Below, piece by piece: positions 8,954 through 16,891 of a stretch of DNA of 37,392 bases. Position 1 is the stretch's first letter, and every line of letters starts with the position of its first letter. Origin of the DNA: an uncultured Schlesneria sp. GTDB lineage: Bacteria; Planctomycetota; Planctomycetia; Planctomycetales; Planctomycetaceae. Position numbers and translations under genes: made by a program. The DNA is taken from positions 1-37,392 of the forward strand of contig CAIULL010000130.1 in the NCBI GenBank assembly GCA_903899985.1, read 5' to 3'. Under the pieces are notes generated by a model. That model ran no database searches and was not told where the DNA came from. It was given only the letters and a program-made list of their open reading frames with translations.

Positions 8954-9220
8954 ATGGTAAAACTCACTGACGAACAAATCGCTGCCGTAAAGCAAAATCC
9001 CGAGGGCGTCGCGTGTGTAGATTCGACGACGCACCGACTCTACTTTATTGTGGATGAACATTTTCACCGTCGAGCCCTGCTGGCTCTAAGGCAGCAACAC
9101 GATCTTTCGGCAATTCGACAAGCAGTCGGTCAGATGGAAGCAGGCACAAGAACGCCACTTTATGAGGATCGTCAGCAGCTAACCTTGGAGTTCTTAAGCC
9201 GCAGAGCGGCGACCGAGTAA
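8954..9220 (+). CDS. Small orphan protein, full-length copy (88 aa)
   Basis: An 88-residue protein beginning MVKLTDEQIAAVKQNPEGV. I do not recognise a named family. The first ~15 residues look helical, followed by a strand-turn (THRLYFIVDEHFHRRALLAL) and a C-terminal helix (DLSAIRQAVGQMEAG). Size and context fit an antitoxin-like or regulatory component. It is duplicated at 10364-10588 with high identity over 275 bases. The upstream in-frame ATG at 8663 is rejected because the duplication starts only 8 bases before this ATG, and upstream sequence is not shared. Confidence 0.65.
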   Translation: MVKLTDEQIAAVKQNPEGVACVDSTTHRLYFIVDEHFHRRALLALRQQHDLSAIRQAVGQMEAGTRTPLYEDRQQLTLEFLSRRAATE

Positions 9221-9461
9221 CGTACGGTTACGCATTTGTCATTTTCCCGGAGGGAATCCAGCGATTAGCCGGTTGATTGAGCGCCCAGCGACACCACCGG
9301 ATCACGTTCGATGTTGGAAATATCATCCTGGAAGGATGACAGAAGCGCTTTTCAAACAGTGTTGAATTCTCTGAAATGACACCGACCAACCATCATTTTC
9401 CGTTGATCGACTGGATGCGTCGAGACTTTAGCCGATAGACTCGTGCGTGAAGGAGCCTGAC
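9221..9461. other. Repeat-containing spacer
   Basis: Contains the phrase ATTAGCCGGTTGATTGAGCGC...CGACACCACCGGA, which reappears in reverse orientation at about 11310-11345, and an exact 33-base segment (9367-9399) repeated at 11233-11265. No gene is evident. Confidence 0.55.
9367..9399 (+). repeat. 33-bp direct repeat, copy 1
   Basis: Begins TTCTCTGAAATGACACCGAC and is exactly repeated at 11233-11265. Together the copies bracket the nucleotidyltransferase pair, the second orphan-gene copy and the nested inverted repeat. Confidence 0.75.
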
Positions 9462-9701
9462 ATGTCCCTTGTCGAAACAGATTACCAACGGCTTGTCGCC
9501 GCGATGACGCCCGCTGAACGTATTGAACGGTCAGTCAATTTATTGGCTTGGGCGAGAGAAGTGACCGGACGAAGGATCATCGAAGAACTGGGTGAGATGT
9601 CCGACGAACGTTTAAAATGGGAAGTCGCGCTGCGTCACTACGGCCACGAACCAGTCATGCGAAAACTGATCGAGAGGGAACTGGCGCGTGTACCCCATTG
9701 A
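9462..9701 (+). CDS. Small helical protein, likely antitoxin partner of nucleotidyltransferase
   Basis: A 79-residue, strongly helical charged protein (motifs MTPAERIERSVNLLAWAREV, MSDERLKWEVALRHYG). Start ATG 9462 is preferred over the in-frame ATG at 9447; AAGGAGCC lies just upstream. It overlaps the next gene by 14 bases, whose GTG start is preceded by GAGAGGGA inside this gene. A small gene coupled to a nucleotidyltransferase is the arrangement of type IV (AbiE-like) and MNT-type toxin-antitoxin systems. Family membership is not established. Confidence 0.65.
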   Translation: MSLVETDYQRLVAAMTPAERIERSVNLLAWAREVTGRRIIEELGEMSDERLKWEVALRHYGHEPVMRKLIERELARVPH

Positions 9702-10263
9702 CGAATTTCAGGATTCACTGCGACGAATCGTAGGAGTGCTTAACAGGCTTTCTGTGCGATATCATCTGACCGGCGGTGCAGCGACGATTGCGTACTCGGA
9801 ACCTCGATTAACGCAGGACATCGATTTAGTGCTCGACCGGCAGCAGCTTGGCCAACGCGTCGAAGAATTCATCGCCGCCGTCGAGAGTGAAGGTTTCACG
9901 TTCGACAAATCGACGGTTCAGTTCGCAATCACCAATGGGAAAAGCTTTCAATTACTCGATGCAAAATGCATTCTGAAAATTGACCTCTATCCAAGGGAAT
10001 TAATAGCCGGAGAACTTGATCGAAGCGTTCAACTGCAAATGTTTAAAGGGGTTTCTCTTCCCGTTGTGGCTCTGCAGGACCTGATTCTTTCAAAATTGAT
10101 CTGGATTTCCCACGGCAGTGGCAAAAGTCGTGGCGATCTCCGTCGGCTATGGCAAACATCGTCACCCGAAGACCAGAACGCAATTCGAGCTTACGCAGGG
10201 AAACACCGCTTGACCGATTTGCTGAATGAAGTCCTGCAGGAATCCGACGAGATTGATGTTTGA
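9688..10263 (+). CDS. Nucleotidyltransferase-fold protein (AbiEii/MNT-like toxin)
   Basis: A 191-residue protein of the DNA polymerase beta-like nucleotidyltransferase fold. GG at residues 29-30 begins the nucleotide-binding helix, D44 and D46 in TQDIDLVLD form the metal-binding pair, and D99 in LKIDLYP is the likely third acidic residue. Downstream, ALQDLILSKL matches the helix that follows in AbiEii and related toxins. Starts at GTG 9688 with GAGAGGGA 8 bases upstream. Known relatives inhibit growth by transferring nucleotides to tRNA or protein. With the upstream helical gene it likely forms a toxin-antitoxin module. Confidence 0.78.
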   Translation: MYPIDEFQDSLRRIVGVLNRLSVRYHLTGGAATIAYSEPRLTQDIDLVLDRQQLGQRVEEFIAAVESEGFTFDKSTVQFAITNGKSFQLLDAKCILKIDLYPRELIAGELDRSVQLQMFKGVSLPVVALQDLILSKLIWISHGSGKSRGDLRRLWQTSSPEDQNAIRAYAGKHRLTDLLNEVLQESDEIDV

Positions 10264-10289
10264 TTGAGAACGGCGAGCCAATAGCCGTA

Positions 10290-10309
10290 GCATGGGCTTC
10301 AGCCCGTGC
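10290..10309. repeat. 20-bp dispersed palindrome, copy 1
   Basis: GCATGGGCT and AGCCCGTGC form an imperfect palindrome around TC. A reverse-orientation copy is at 24627-24646, also with flanking similarity (AATAGC nearby). This is a common kind of short hairpin repeat in planctomycete intergenic DNA. Confidence 0.55.
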
Positions 10310-10363
10310 GACAAACTAAACAGTAATGTGGGGAACTCGGAGTAGCGGCATAAAAATTCTGAA

Positions 10364-10588
10364 ATGGTAAAACTCACTGACGAACAAATCGCCGCCGTAA
10401 AGCAAAATCCCGAGGGCGTCTCGTGTGAAGATTCGACGACGCACCGACTCTATTTTATTGTGGATGAACATTTTCACCGCCGAGTCCTGCTGGCTCTCAG
10501 GCAGCAACACGATCTTTCGGCAATTCGACAAGCGGTCGCTCAGATGGAAGCAGGCACCGGCATACCACTTCACGAGGCTCGTCAGTAA
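10364..10588 (+). pseudogene. Second copy of the 88-aa orphan gene, truncated by a stop codon
   Basis: Bases 10356-10630 align without gaps to 8946-9220. Codon 75 is CAG in the first copy and TAA here, so the product is 74 residues and lacks the last 14. The frame beyond the stop is otherwise kept to the original stop at 10628-10630. Several differences are synonymous and others conservative (A to V, A to S), which suggests the copy was under coding constraint before the stop arose. The shortened protein may still be made. The last bases of the old reading frame lie inside the left arm of the adjacent inverted repeat. Confidence 0.72.
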
Positions 10589-10608
10589 CTGGCCTTGGAG
10601 TTCTTAAA

Positions 10609-10874
10609 CCGCAGAGCGGTGACCGAGTAAAGCCTGGGGTGGCTTCCGCCCCAGGATGAAATGCAACAACATGTGATAAAAAGCCCCAGCGGGGCGACCG
10701 AGTCGAATCGGTCTCAGTTTCGCCGCGTCCTGATTGAGAATGGACTGGAATCCATGGCAACAATTGACATGAACGCGCAATCTCGGTCGCCCCGAGGGGG
10801 CTTTTTGCTGGTATTGATATGGGAGAACCTGGGGCCGAAGCTGCCCCAGGCTTTACTCGGTCACCGCGATGCGG
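10609..10874. repeat. Nested inverted-repeat element
   Basis: Outer arms 10609-10655 and 10828-10874 are 47-base reverse complements with few mismatches (CCGCAGAGCGGTGACCGAG... opposite CTCGGTCACCGCGATGCGG). Inner arms 10678-10702 and 10782-10806 are 25-base reverse complements (AAAAAGCCCCAGCGGGGCG opposite CGCCCCGAGGGGGCTTTTT). Each outer arm has its own small hairpin (CCTGGGGTGG...CCGCCCCAGG). The result is a strong cruciform or multi-stem RNA. It resembles a composite MITE or REP cluster. Confidence 0.75.
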
Positions 10875-11765
10875 ATTAAAGACGATGACCGAGAACGATT
10901 TGACACCGGCGGTTTTCAATCGGTTTGTCACCGATAGATTCCCATTACCATTCGGTCCCGAACCTAGCAGCATCGGCCACGTGGGCGACGCTGCTAGCGT
11001 CGGAACGACAACGGTATCGGAACATGCCGTATCCGAATCGACTGGGAAGAAGTCGAAAACTCTTGACCACGAATCACCCATCGCGATCTTGGCCAGCTCT
11101 CACCCAATGCGCACGAAGAGGCTAAAACACAGAGGCGCGGAGACCACGGAGAAAGAAAAAGCCGAGTCGATCGTATTGCTTGATGAAAAACTCAAGATCT
11201 TCGGGACCGGCAACCTACCGATCAGGTTTCTTTTCTCTGAAATGACACCGACCAACCATCATTTTCTGGAATCCCGCCGGGATTCAAGACTTTGTCTGTC
11301 GCCCTATCCGGTGGTGTCGCTCCGCTCAACCACCGGCTAATTGCTGAAGTCCCGCCGGGACCAAAACAAATACCAGACCGAACTGACCTTCGACTCGCGC
11401 GAAAGCCCACTCCAGAAGAACTCAATGCCCCGTTGGGGTTCCTCGTTGTCGGATTGGCCGTTACCCACTCCGGATGGCCCGGGCTGATATCGGGCTGTCT
11501 CGTTGCGATGTCGAAGAAAAACGGGTGCCGTTGCCTTTGTTGAATGATATTTCCTGGTCTTATTCGCCAGATTCGTTCGATTCGTGGTCAAACCTCTTCG
11601 CTTTCAATCGCCGGTAGCTGTGGTTGATGCACGTTTCGCAATGCAATGATTTTCCCTTGCATTGCGATTTCTGTTTGAAATTTTTTCTTGGTGAGATGGT
11701 CTGGGGGCGTTTTGTCTGACGTTTACGAAGTCGGCTAATTAATCGAGTTCAGCGGGGCGACGAAC
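10875..11765. other. Repeat-rich non-coding stretch upstream of the five-gene cassette
   Basis: Nearly 900 bases without an acceptable gene. It contains dispersed-repeat-like phrases: CACAGAGGCGCGGAGACCACGG near 11130, the exact 33-base repeat at 11233-11265, and GGTGGTGTCGCTCCGCTC near 11310 that mirrors sequence near 9265-9300. The last ~100 bases before 11766 are AT-richer and probably hold the cassette promoter, but no -35/-10 pair is convincing by eye. Confidence 0.5.
11233..11265 (+). repeat. 33-bp direct repeat, copy 2
   Basis: Exact second copy of 9367-9399. The sequences beyond the repeat differ, so the shared unit is short. Confidence 0.75.
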
Positions 11766-13829
11766 GTGTTGTGTCCTCATGTATTGTTACTGGGCAGCAA
11801 TGGCAGTTGGAAGCTGATAGACTGCAAGCCCCGGAATTTGACTGCGTCTCTCTTTCCAGGCGAAATTGAGAAACTTGAATATCATCGAATTGGAACGAAA
11901 ATTTCTTCGGAGACTGTTGTGGGAAAGCCGTTTCGTTTGGAATTGGAAATGCTCCCGTCTACTTACGACTGGGCGCTACGATTCCCCATCGATCCCCTTG
12001 CCGAATCCATTCGGAGGTCTAGGCTACCGCAACTCGCAATTGGTTCGGGAGGATCGTTTACAACCGCGCACCTCGCGGCGGCGCTACACTGTCGTCAGTA
12101 TGGCCTCCCCGCAGTTCCGTCGACACCTCTCGATTCCATTCGCAGTGACCTCGACTTGCGGGAAACTACAGTTTTTCTATTCACTGCGGGCGGAAAGAAC
12201 GCGGACATTTTGGGTGCATTCGATCAAATCATCCGCGGGGAACCCCGCCGGATGACCGTCATGTGCGCGACAACGGAGTCGAAACTGGCCCGTAAAGTTC
12301 GACGATACGCCACGGTCGAATTATGTGAGTTTGACCCTCCGTCAGGGCGCGACGGTTTTCTTGCCACAAATTCTCTCTTCGCATCTGGTGTGCTACTCGC
12401 GCGCGCGTACGGGAAGGTGGGGCGGCAAGACCTCTCCCTTCCTAAGAAGTTCGAAGCCTTGTGCGGACCGGGTTTCGGAGAAATCGACTATTCGAAGTTA
12501 TTGTCGCGACCGACGTTAGTAGTCGTTCACCCTCCGGCGCTCAAGACGGTGGCTGTCGAAATCGAATCAAAGTTCATCGAAGCCGCGCTCGGTAACGTCC
12601 AAATCTCTGACTTCCGCCAGTTCGCCCACGGTCGGCATCACTGGCTTGCCAAGCGCGGCGACGAGTCCGCAGTGCTTGCACTGAGCACAGACGCGGACTC
12701 GGCGGATGTCACCTTACGGCTGCTTCCTAAATCTATCCCGCGCGTCTTGATGCACCTCCCACACGATGGGCCAATTTCGTGCTTATCTGGTGTCATTCAT
12801 TCGTTCGAGTTAGTACGTCAAGCGGGTTTGGCGCGTCATATAGACCCCGGCGACCCGGGCGTTCCGAGCTTCGGTCGTAAGCTTTACAACCTTAACGTTT
12901 TTCCGCCACCTAAACGACTGCAACAACGTAGCATTGCAGAACCTGAGGTCGCTATCTGTCGTAAGTCGGGGGCAACCGGATTGATTCAATGCAAGGAGTG
13001 GAATCGGGCGCTTGACAAATTCCTTCACCAACTCACGTCCGCGCGAATTGCAGCCATAGTAGCAGACTACGACGGGACCCTATGCGACGAGTCGAAAAGA
13101 TTCGATCCGCTACCAAGCGTTATTGCAAAAGAACTTGAGCGGCTTCTCAGGCTGGGGATCCCGCTTGGTGTCGCAACCGGACGCGGACAATCCGTGCGGA
13201 CCGAGCTTCGCAGAGCATTACCACCAGAACTTTGGGAACGAGTGATCGTAGGATATTACAATGGTAGCGATATCGCCCCATTGACCGACGACGGCCATCC
13301 TGATGGCGCTGAGACGGTGCTAGAACCACTGAAGGCAGCGGCGGAGCTTATCCTCCGGTTGCAGACGCTTCTTGGAATTGACACCATAGAACTCCGCCGC
13401 AAACAAATCACGTTGAAGTCTGTCGTAATGCCAATCGAACAGCTTTGGAAACAAGTGCAAGGGTTGCTCGCCCCGCAATTATTTCCGGGTGTAACTGTTC
13501 TGCGCTCCGGCCATTCGGTGGACGTCCTTGCGCCGCAGGTATCTAAGCTTGATGTATTGACGCGGATGATTCAGATAACGGGGTGCACAGAAATGGATGT
13601 ACTTTGTATTGGAGACCAGGGGTGCTGGCCGGGGAATGACCACGCGCTACTCGGCTCGTCCCTCTCGCTCAGTTCAAATGCGGTTTCAGCTGACCCCGAG
13701 CGGTGCTGGAACATCGCCCCATCTGGTATCCGAGAATCACAGGCAACTGCTGGTTATCTGCAGATGCTGAAGCGGACCCGAGGGTCTATCCGGTTCACAA
13801 TTCCCCGTCTCCATAGGAAACGAACGTGA
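11766..13829 (+). CDS. SIS-HAD fusion: sugar-isomerase-like domains plus HAD phosphatase
   Basis: A 687-residue two-part protein. Residues ~85-205 form a SIS (sugar isomerase) domain with the phosphosugar loop GSGGS at 93-97 and FLFTAGGKNAD at 137-147. Residues ~250-370 look like a second SIS half (EIESKFIEA then FAHGRHHWL). Residues ~425-687 are a HAD hydrolase of the Cof/trehalose-phosphatase-like type: motif I DYDGT (434-438), motif II within ATGRG (470-474), a candidate Lys in ITLKSVVMP, and motif IV GDQGCWPGND (616-625). The fusion should bind or isomerise a sugar phosphate and remove a phosphate. The start is GTG 11766 with GGGG about 8 bases upstream. Its end overlaps the next gene (GTGA). 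It is the first gene of the cassette. Confidence 0.82.
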   Translation: MLCPHVLLLGSNGSWKLIDCKPRNLTASLFPGEIEKLEYHRIGTKISSETVVGKPFRLELEMLPSTYDWALRFPIDPLAESIRRSRLPQLAIGSGGSFTTAHLAAALHCRQYGLPAVPSTPLDSIRSDLDLRETTVFLFTAGGKNADILGAFDQIIRGEPRRMTVMCATTESKLARKVRRYATVELCEFDPPSGRDGFLATNSLFASGVLLARAYGKVGRQDLSLPKKFEALCGPGFGEIDYSKLLSRPTLVVVHPPALKTVAVEIESKFIEAALGNVQISDFRQFAHGRHHWLAKRGDESAVLALSTDADSADVTLRLLPKSIPRVLMHLPHDGPISCLSGVIHSFELVRQAGLARHIDPGDPGVPSFGRKLYNLNVFPPPKRLQQRSIAEPEVAICRKSGATGLIQCKEWNRALDKFLHQLTSARIAAIVADYDGTLCDESKRFDPLPSVIAKELERLLRLGIPLGVATGRGQSVRTELRRALPPELWERVIVGYYNGSDIAPLTDDGHPDGAETVLEPLKAAAELILRLQTLLGIDTIELRRKQITLKSVVMPIEQLWKQVQGLLAPQLFPGVTVLRSGHSVDVLAPQVSKLDVLTRMIQITGCTEMDVLCIGDQGCWPGNDHALLGSSLSLSSNAVSADPERCWNIAPSGIRESQATAGYLQMLKRTRGSIRFTIPRLHRKRT

Positions 13830-14938
13830 ACCAAGAATTCGTTCTCGGCAAACTAAGCGAACTTATGGCATGGGACGACGAGAAGTCACGCCGCGAGTTC
13901 GCATGGCTTCGCCTGATGTCGCGAATGAAATACGACGGCTACCAAGAATTCTTGGCAGGCATGCGTTTCATCGAAAGTTTGACGGATTGGCTCCAGCAAT
14001 TCAAGCCGGAACATCGAGGGATTGCGTATGACTTCATCAAGGAGAATCTCGTCTTCATCAGCTTGGCGGAGATGCGGCATTTGGTCGAGCTTTTTTACCC
14101 TGAAACGGTCCAGCCAAGGCTGATTCGAGAGGTAGCTCAGCGGCGAAAGATTCCGCCGTACCGGGTTTGGGCGGACGCCGCCGCCGCCACTGAGTATACA
14201 AATCTATTGAGAAAGTCACTGTTCCTCGAATTGAGTGATGGTGGACGAATCGACATCTTTCGCAGGGCAAACGCGGGATTGATCGGAAACGAACAGATCG
14301 TTACGGCGCCGCGAATCAACGAGGAGAAATGGCGAGACCTCCTCAAAGATTTACGAAATGACACCAAAGATGGTACGTCTCGATTTGCCTTCGTCTACTT
14401 AGTGGACGACTTCACCGCGAGTGGTACCACGCTCCTCAGGAAGGAGGCGGATAAATGGAAGGGCAAATTGTGCCGATTTTGGGAAGACGTGAGCAAGGGC
14501 GACATTGCTAAGGAGATATTTGAAGACGACTGGAAGCTCTGCGTCCATCACTATATTTCCACGGTGCAATCCGAGACAACATTTAAGCAGCGCGATGCGG
14601 ATTTGCGGAATGAATCAGGAAGTGACAATTGGTTTCGGACAATTGAGTTTAGCTACGGCATGCAACTGCCGTCTGAGTTCGCTGTGAGAGAGGAAACTCT
14701 TCATGCATTTCGGGCATTAATAGAGGGCTACTATGACGACGTGATTATTGGCAACAATGACCACATGAAGAAAGGTGGGGAAGATGCGAGGTACGGGTTC
14801 GGCAAATGCGGTCTTCCACTTGTCCTCGAGCACAATACGCCAAACAATTCGATCGCACTGCTCTGGTCGGAAACCTGCGGCGCCGACGGCAAGCATGCCA
14901 TGCGACCACTTTTCCGGCGGCGACAGCGACACAGTTAA
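13826..14938 (+). CDS. Phosphoribosyltransferase (PRTase-CE-like) of the cassette
   Basis: A 370-residue protein with a type I phosphoribosyltransferase PRPP loop at about residues 187-203: FAFVYLVDDFTASGTTLLR, with the adjacent Asp pair D194-D195 and SGTT. The preceding LSDGGRIDIFRRANAGL segment and a helical N-terminal ~110 residues resemble PRTase proteins found in predicted conflict systems rather than orotate or purine PRTases. The family would transfer phosphoribosyl from PRPP to an unknown base or target. It starts at GTG 13826 overlapping the stop of the SIS-HAD gene, with TAGGAAA upstream, and ends 15 bases before the ATPase gene. Naming it PRTase-CE is from memory and unverified. 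Confidence 0.75.
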   Translation: MNQEFVLGKLSELMAWDDEKSRREFAWLRLMSRMKYDGYQEFLAGMRFIESLTDWLQQFKPEHRGIAYDFIKENLVFISLAEMRHLVELFYPETVQPRLIREVAQRRKIPPYRVWADAAAATEYTNLLRKSLFLELSDGGRIDIFRRANAGLIGNEQIVTAPRINEEKWRDLLKDLRNDTKDGTSRFAFVYLVDDFTASGTTLLRKEADKWKGKLCRFWEDVSKGDIAKEIFEDDWKLCVHHYISTVQSETTFKQRDADLRNESGSDNWFRTIEFSYGMQLPSEFAVREETLHAFRALIEGYYDDVIIGNNDHMKKGGEDARYGFGKCGLPLVLEHNTPNNSIALLWSETCGADGKHAMRPLFRRRQRHS

Positions 14939-14953
14939 CTTCGGGGGAAAGTA

Positions 14954-16891
14954 ATGGAGAATCCGTTCCTGAGCCGCGCTGCAGAGTTATTGCGCGACGA
15001 CGAAGCATTCCTCGCGGTAGTCAGTCCCGAGCCACTCACACACCATCTCAAAAAATCCGGCGAGGCCGGCATCCTCTACGACCGGTTGGTGCTTATCCGT
15101 GGAACACCGGGGAGCGGGAAGACAATGATGGCGCGCGTTTTCGAATACCCGGCACTTCACACATTGCTCCGGCATAAAAGCTCCGCCAGTTATAAAGAAC
15201 TTCGCGCCGCGCTTTCAGAATGCCTTGCAATCAAAGATGAAGAGCCACTCGTCCTCGGTTGTCGCCTTCCAATGGAGAGCGACTATCGAGACTTTTGGGA
15301 ATTCCCGTACGCGGAAGAAACCAAGACCAACTTGATGATGTCCCTTCTACAAGCGAGGACCGTTTTGGGATGGCTTCGCCATCTCCAGACCGCTGGCGTT
15401 GCCCCCTCCCAGGTCGAATTGGTCACCCGTCCCGAGTCGAAGGCATTGCTCGACACAATCGGGGGGGTCAAGGGCGAGTCGGTTGCTGCCCGCGCTGCCG
15501 ATGTGGAAAATCGAATCTATAAAGTCATCACTGCACTCGTGCCGCCAGACTTAGCAACCCTGTCAAAGGAAATTGGAACGCCGTACCGCCCCTTTGACCA
15601 CATCGAGAAAATCCGCGTTCCACCGGTTCAAGGATCGCGGGCGGGTTTAAGCGAATTGATTCCGCTCGCGATCTTTGACGACGCCCACGAACTTCATCCA
15701 GACCAGTTTCGGGCACTCGAACGAGTATTGGTTCGTCGCGAATTGAGGATTGCAAGATGGATAATTGCGAGGTTTGACGTGCTGTTGCCAGAGCAAGCGT
15801 TGGCCGAAGCAACAGAGGACCGGTCTGACACGGCGGAATACCCTGGAGTGACTGCTGGACGCGACACAGTCTTGATACTACTTCAGAGTTCCGGTCGAAG
15901 GCTGGAGCAGCGTAAACGATTCCGAGCTCTCGCGAAGGATATGGCATCTCGCTATCTAAGGCGGATGCCGATTCTCAATGACAAGGGGTTGACCGTGCTG
16001 GGAAACCTGCTCCCAGAAGCAGATGTGGGAATTACCCCGGGAAGGTTGAAAGACTTAAGCGCCAAAGTCGATTCCGTTCAATCACAGCTCCGAATCTCGT
16101 CGTCGTTGAGAGCGGCTTACGAGAAACAAATTCGGTCATATTGGGGAGACAAGACGCTGCTTCCTAGCGAGATTGAATTTGCGATGCTTTTAGTAATGAT
16201 GCACAGGAGCGAAGTGCGCCGCCCTAAGGCGGAGCGAAGTTTGTTCGAAGACGAACACCCTTCCGAGCCGGAACCGAGCCGCCCGGTTGTTGCAAACGAT
16301 GCGGTATACGAAGCCGCATTGTTTCAGCTTTTTCGGTTATACGAGCGTCCATACTATTTCGGAATCGATGCCGTTTGTGATGCAGGATCCGAAAACGCTG
16401 AACAATTTCTACGATTAGCAGCCGAACTAGTGGAAAATGTAGTAACACAATTAGCACGATCGAAGCCAGCCAGCTTAACGCCGATGAACCAACATAAGGT
16501 GTTGCGAGAAGAAGCCCATCGGATTATCGAGAAATGGAGCTTTCCCCAAGACTCGTCAGTCAAACGATTGGTTACACGGATCGCCGAAAAGTGTTTGACA
16601 AAATCGATGGAACCAAACGGCGCAGTGATCGCAAATGCGTTTGGCATACCCCAGTCGCAGTTTGATACACTTTCGAAGGGCGACCCATTTGTCGCGCGTA
16701 TTCTCCAATTCGCTGTGGCATACAACGCGATTACGCTTGTACCTCACCATAATTGCCAGGACGAGGTCTGGTGCCTCATAGAATTGGGTGGAATCGCGTT
16801 ACTCAAGCATGGGTTGACCCTAAAACGGGGTGGGTTCATAAAAGGCACCGCCGCCGAGTTGCGAGAATTCGTCGGGGAGGGCTCGGGATGA
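14954..16891 (+). CDS. P-loop ATPase resembling ORC/CDC6-type AAA proteins
   Basis: A 645-residue ATPase. Walker A is GTPGSGKT at residues 50-57 and a Walker B (LAIFDDAHEL) lies at about 238-246, far from Walker A because ~110 residues of helical sequence are inserted. The following RIARWIIARFD could be the sensor-1 strand. Residues after ~320 are mainly helical and charged; a winged-helix end is possible but not clear. ORC/CDC6-like ATPases in mobile or defence contexts are thought to act as DNA-binding or sensing switches. GGGGGAAAG precedes the ATG. Its final bases overlap the next gene's start (ATGA), with GGGGAGG 8 bases before it. Confidence 0.75.
   Translation: MENPFLSRAAELLRDDEAFLAVVSPEPLTHHLKKSGEAGILYDRLVLIRGTPGSGKTMMARVFEYPALHTLLRHKSSASYKELRAALSECLAIKDEEPLVLGCRLPMESDYRDFWEFPYAEETKTNLMMSLLQARTVLGWLRHLQTAGVAPSQVELVTRPESKALLDTIGGVKGESVAARAADVENRIYKVITALVPPDLATLSKEIGTPYRPFDHIEKIRVPPVQGSRAGLSELIPLAIFDDAHELHPDQFRALERVLVRRELRIARWIIARFDVLLPEQALAEATEDRSDTAEYPGVTAGRDTVLILLQSSGRRLEQRKRFRALAKDMASRYLRRMPILNDKGLTVLGNLLPEADVGITPGRLKDLSAKVDSVQSQLRISSSLRAAYEKQIRSYWGDKTLLPSEIEFAMLLVMMHRSEVRRPKAERSLFEDEHPSEPEPSRPVVANDAVYEAALFQLFRLYERPYYFGIDAVCDAGSENAEQFLRLAAELVENVVTQLARSKPASLTPMNQHKVLREEAHRIIEKWSFPQDSSVKRLVTRIAEKCLTKSMEPNGAVIANAFGIPQSQFDTLSKGDPFVARILQFAVAYNAITLVPHHNCQDEVWCLIELGGIALLKHGLTLKRGGFIKGTAAELREFVGEGSG

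Noticed and set aside
10497-11340. Overlapping open frames on both strands (minus to 11081, plus from 10819)
   Set aside because: They cross the nested inverted repeat and repeat-like text and have no protein-like domain pattern.
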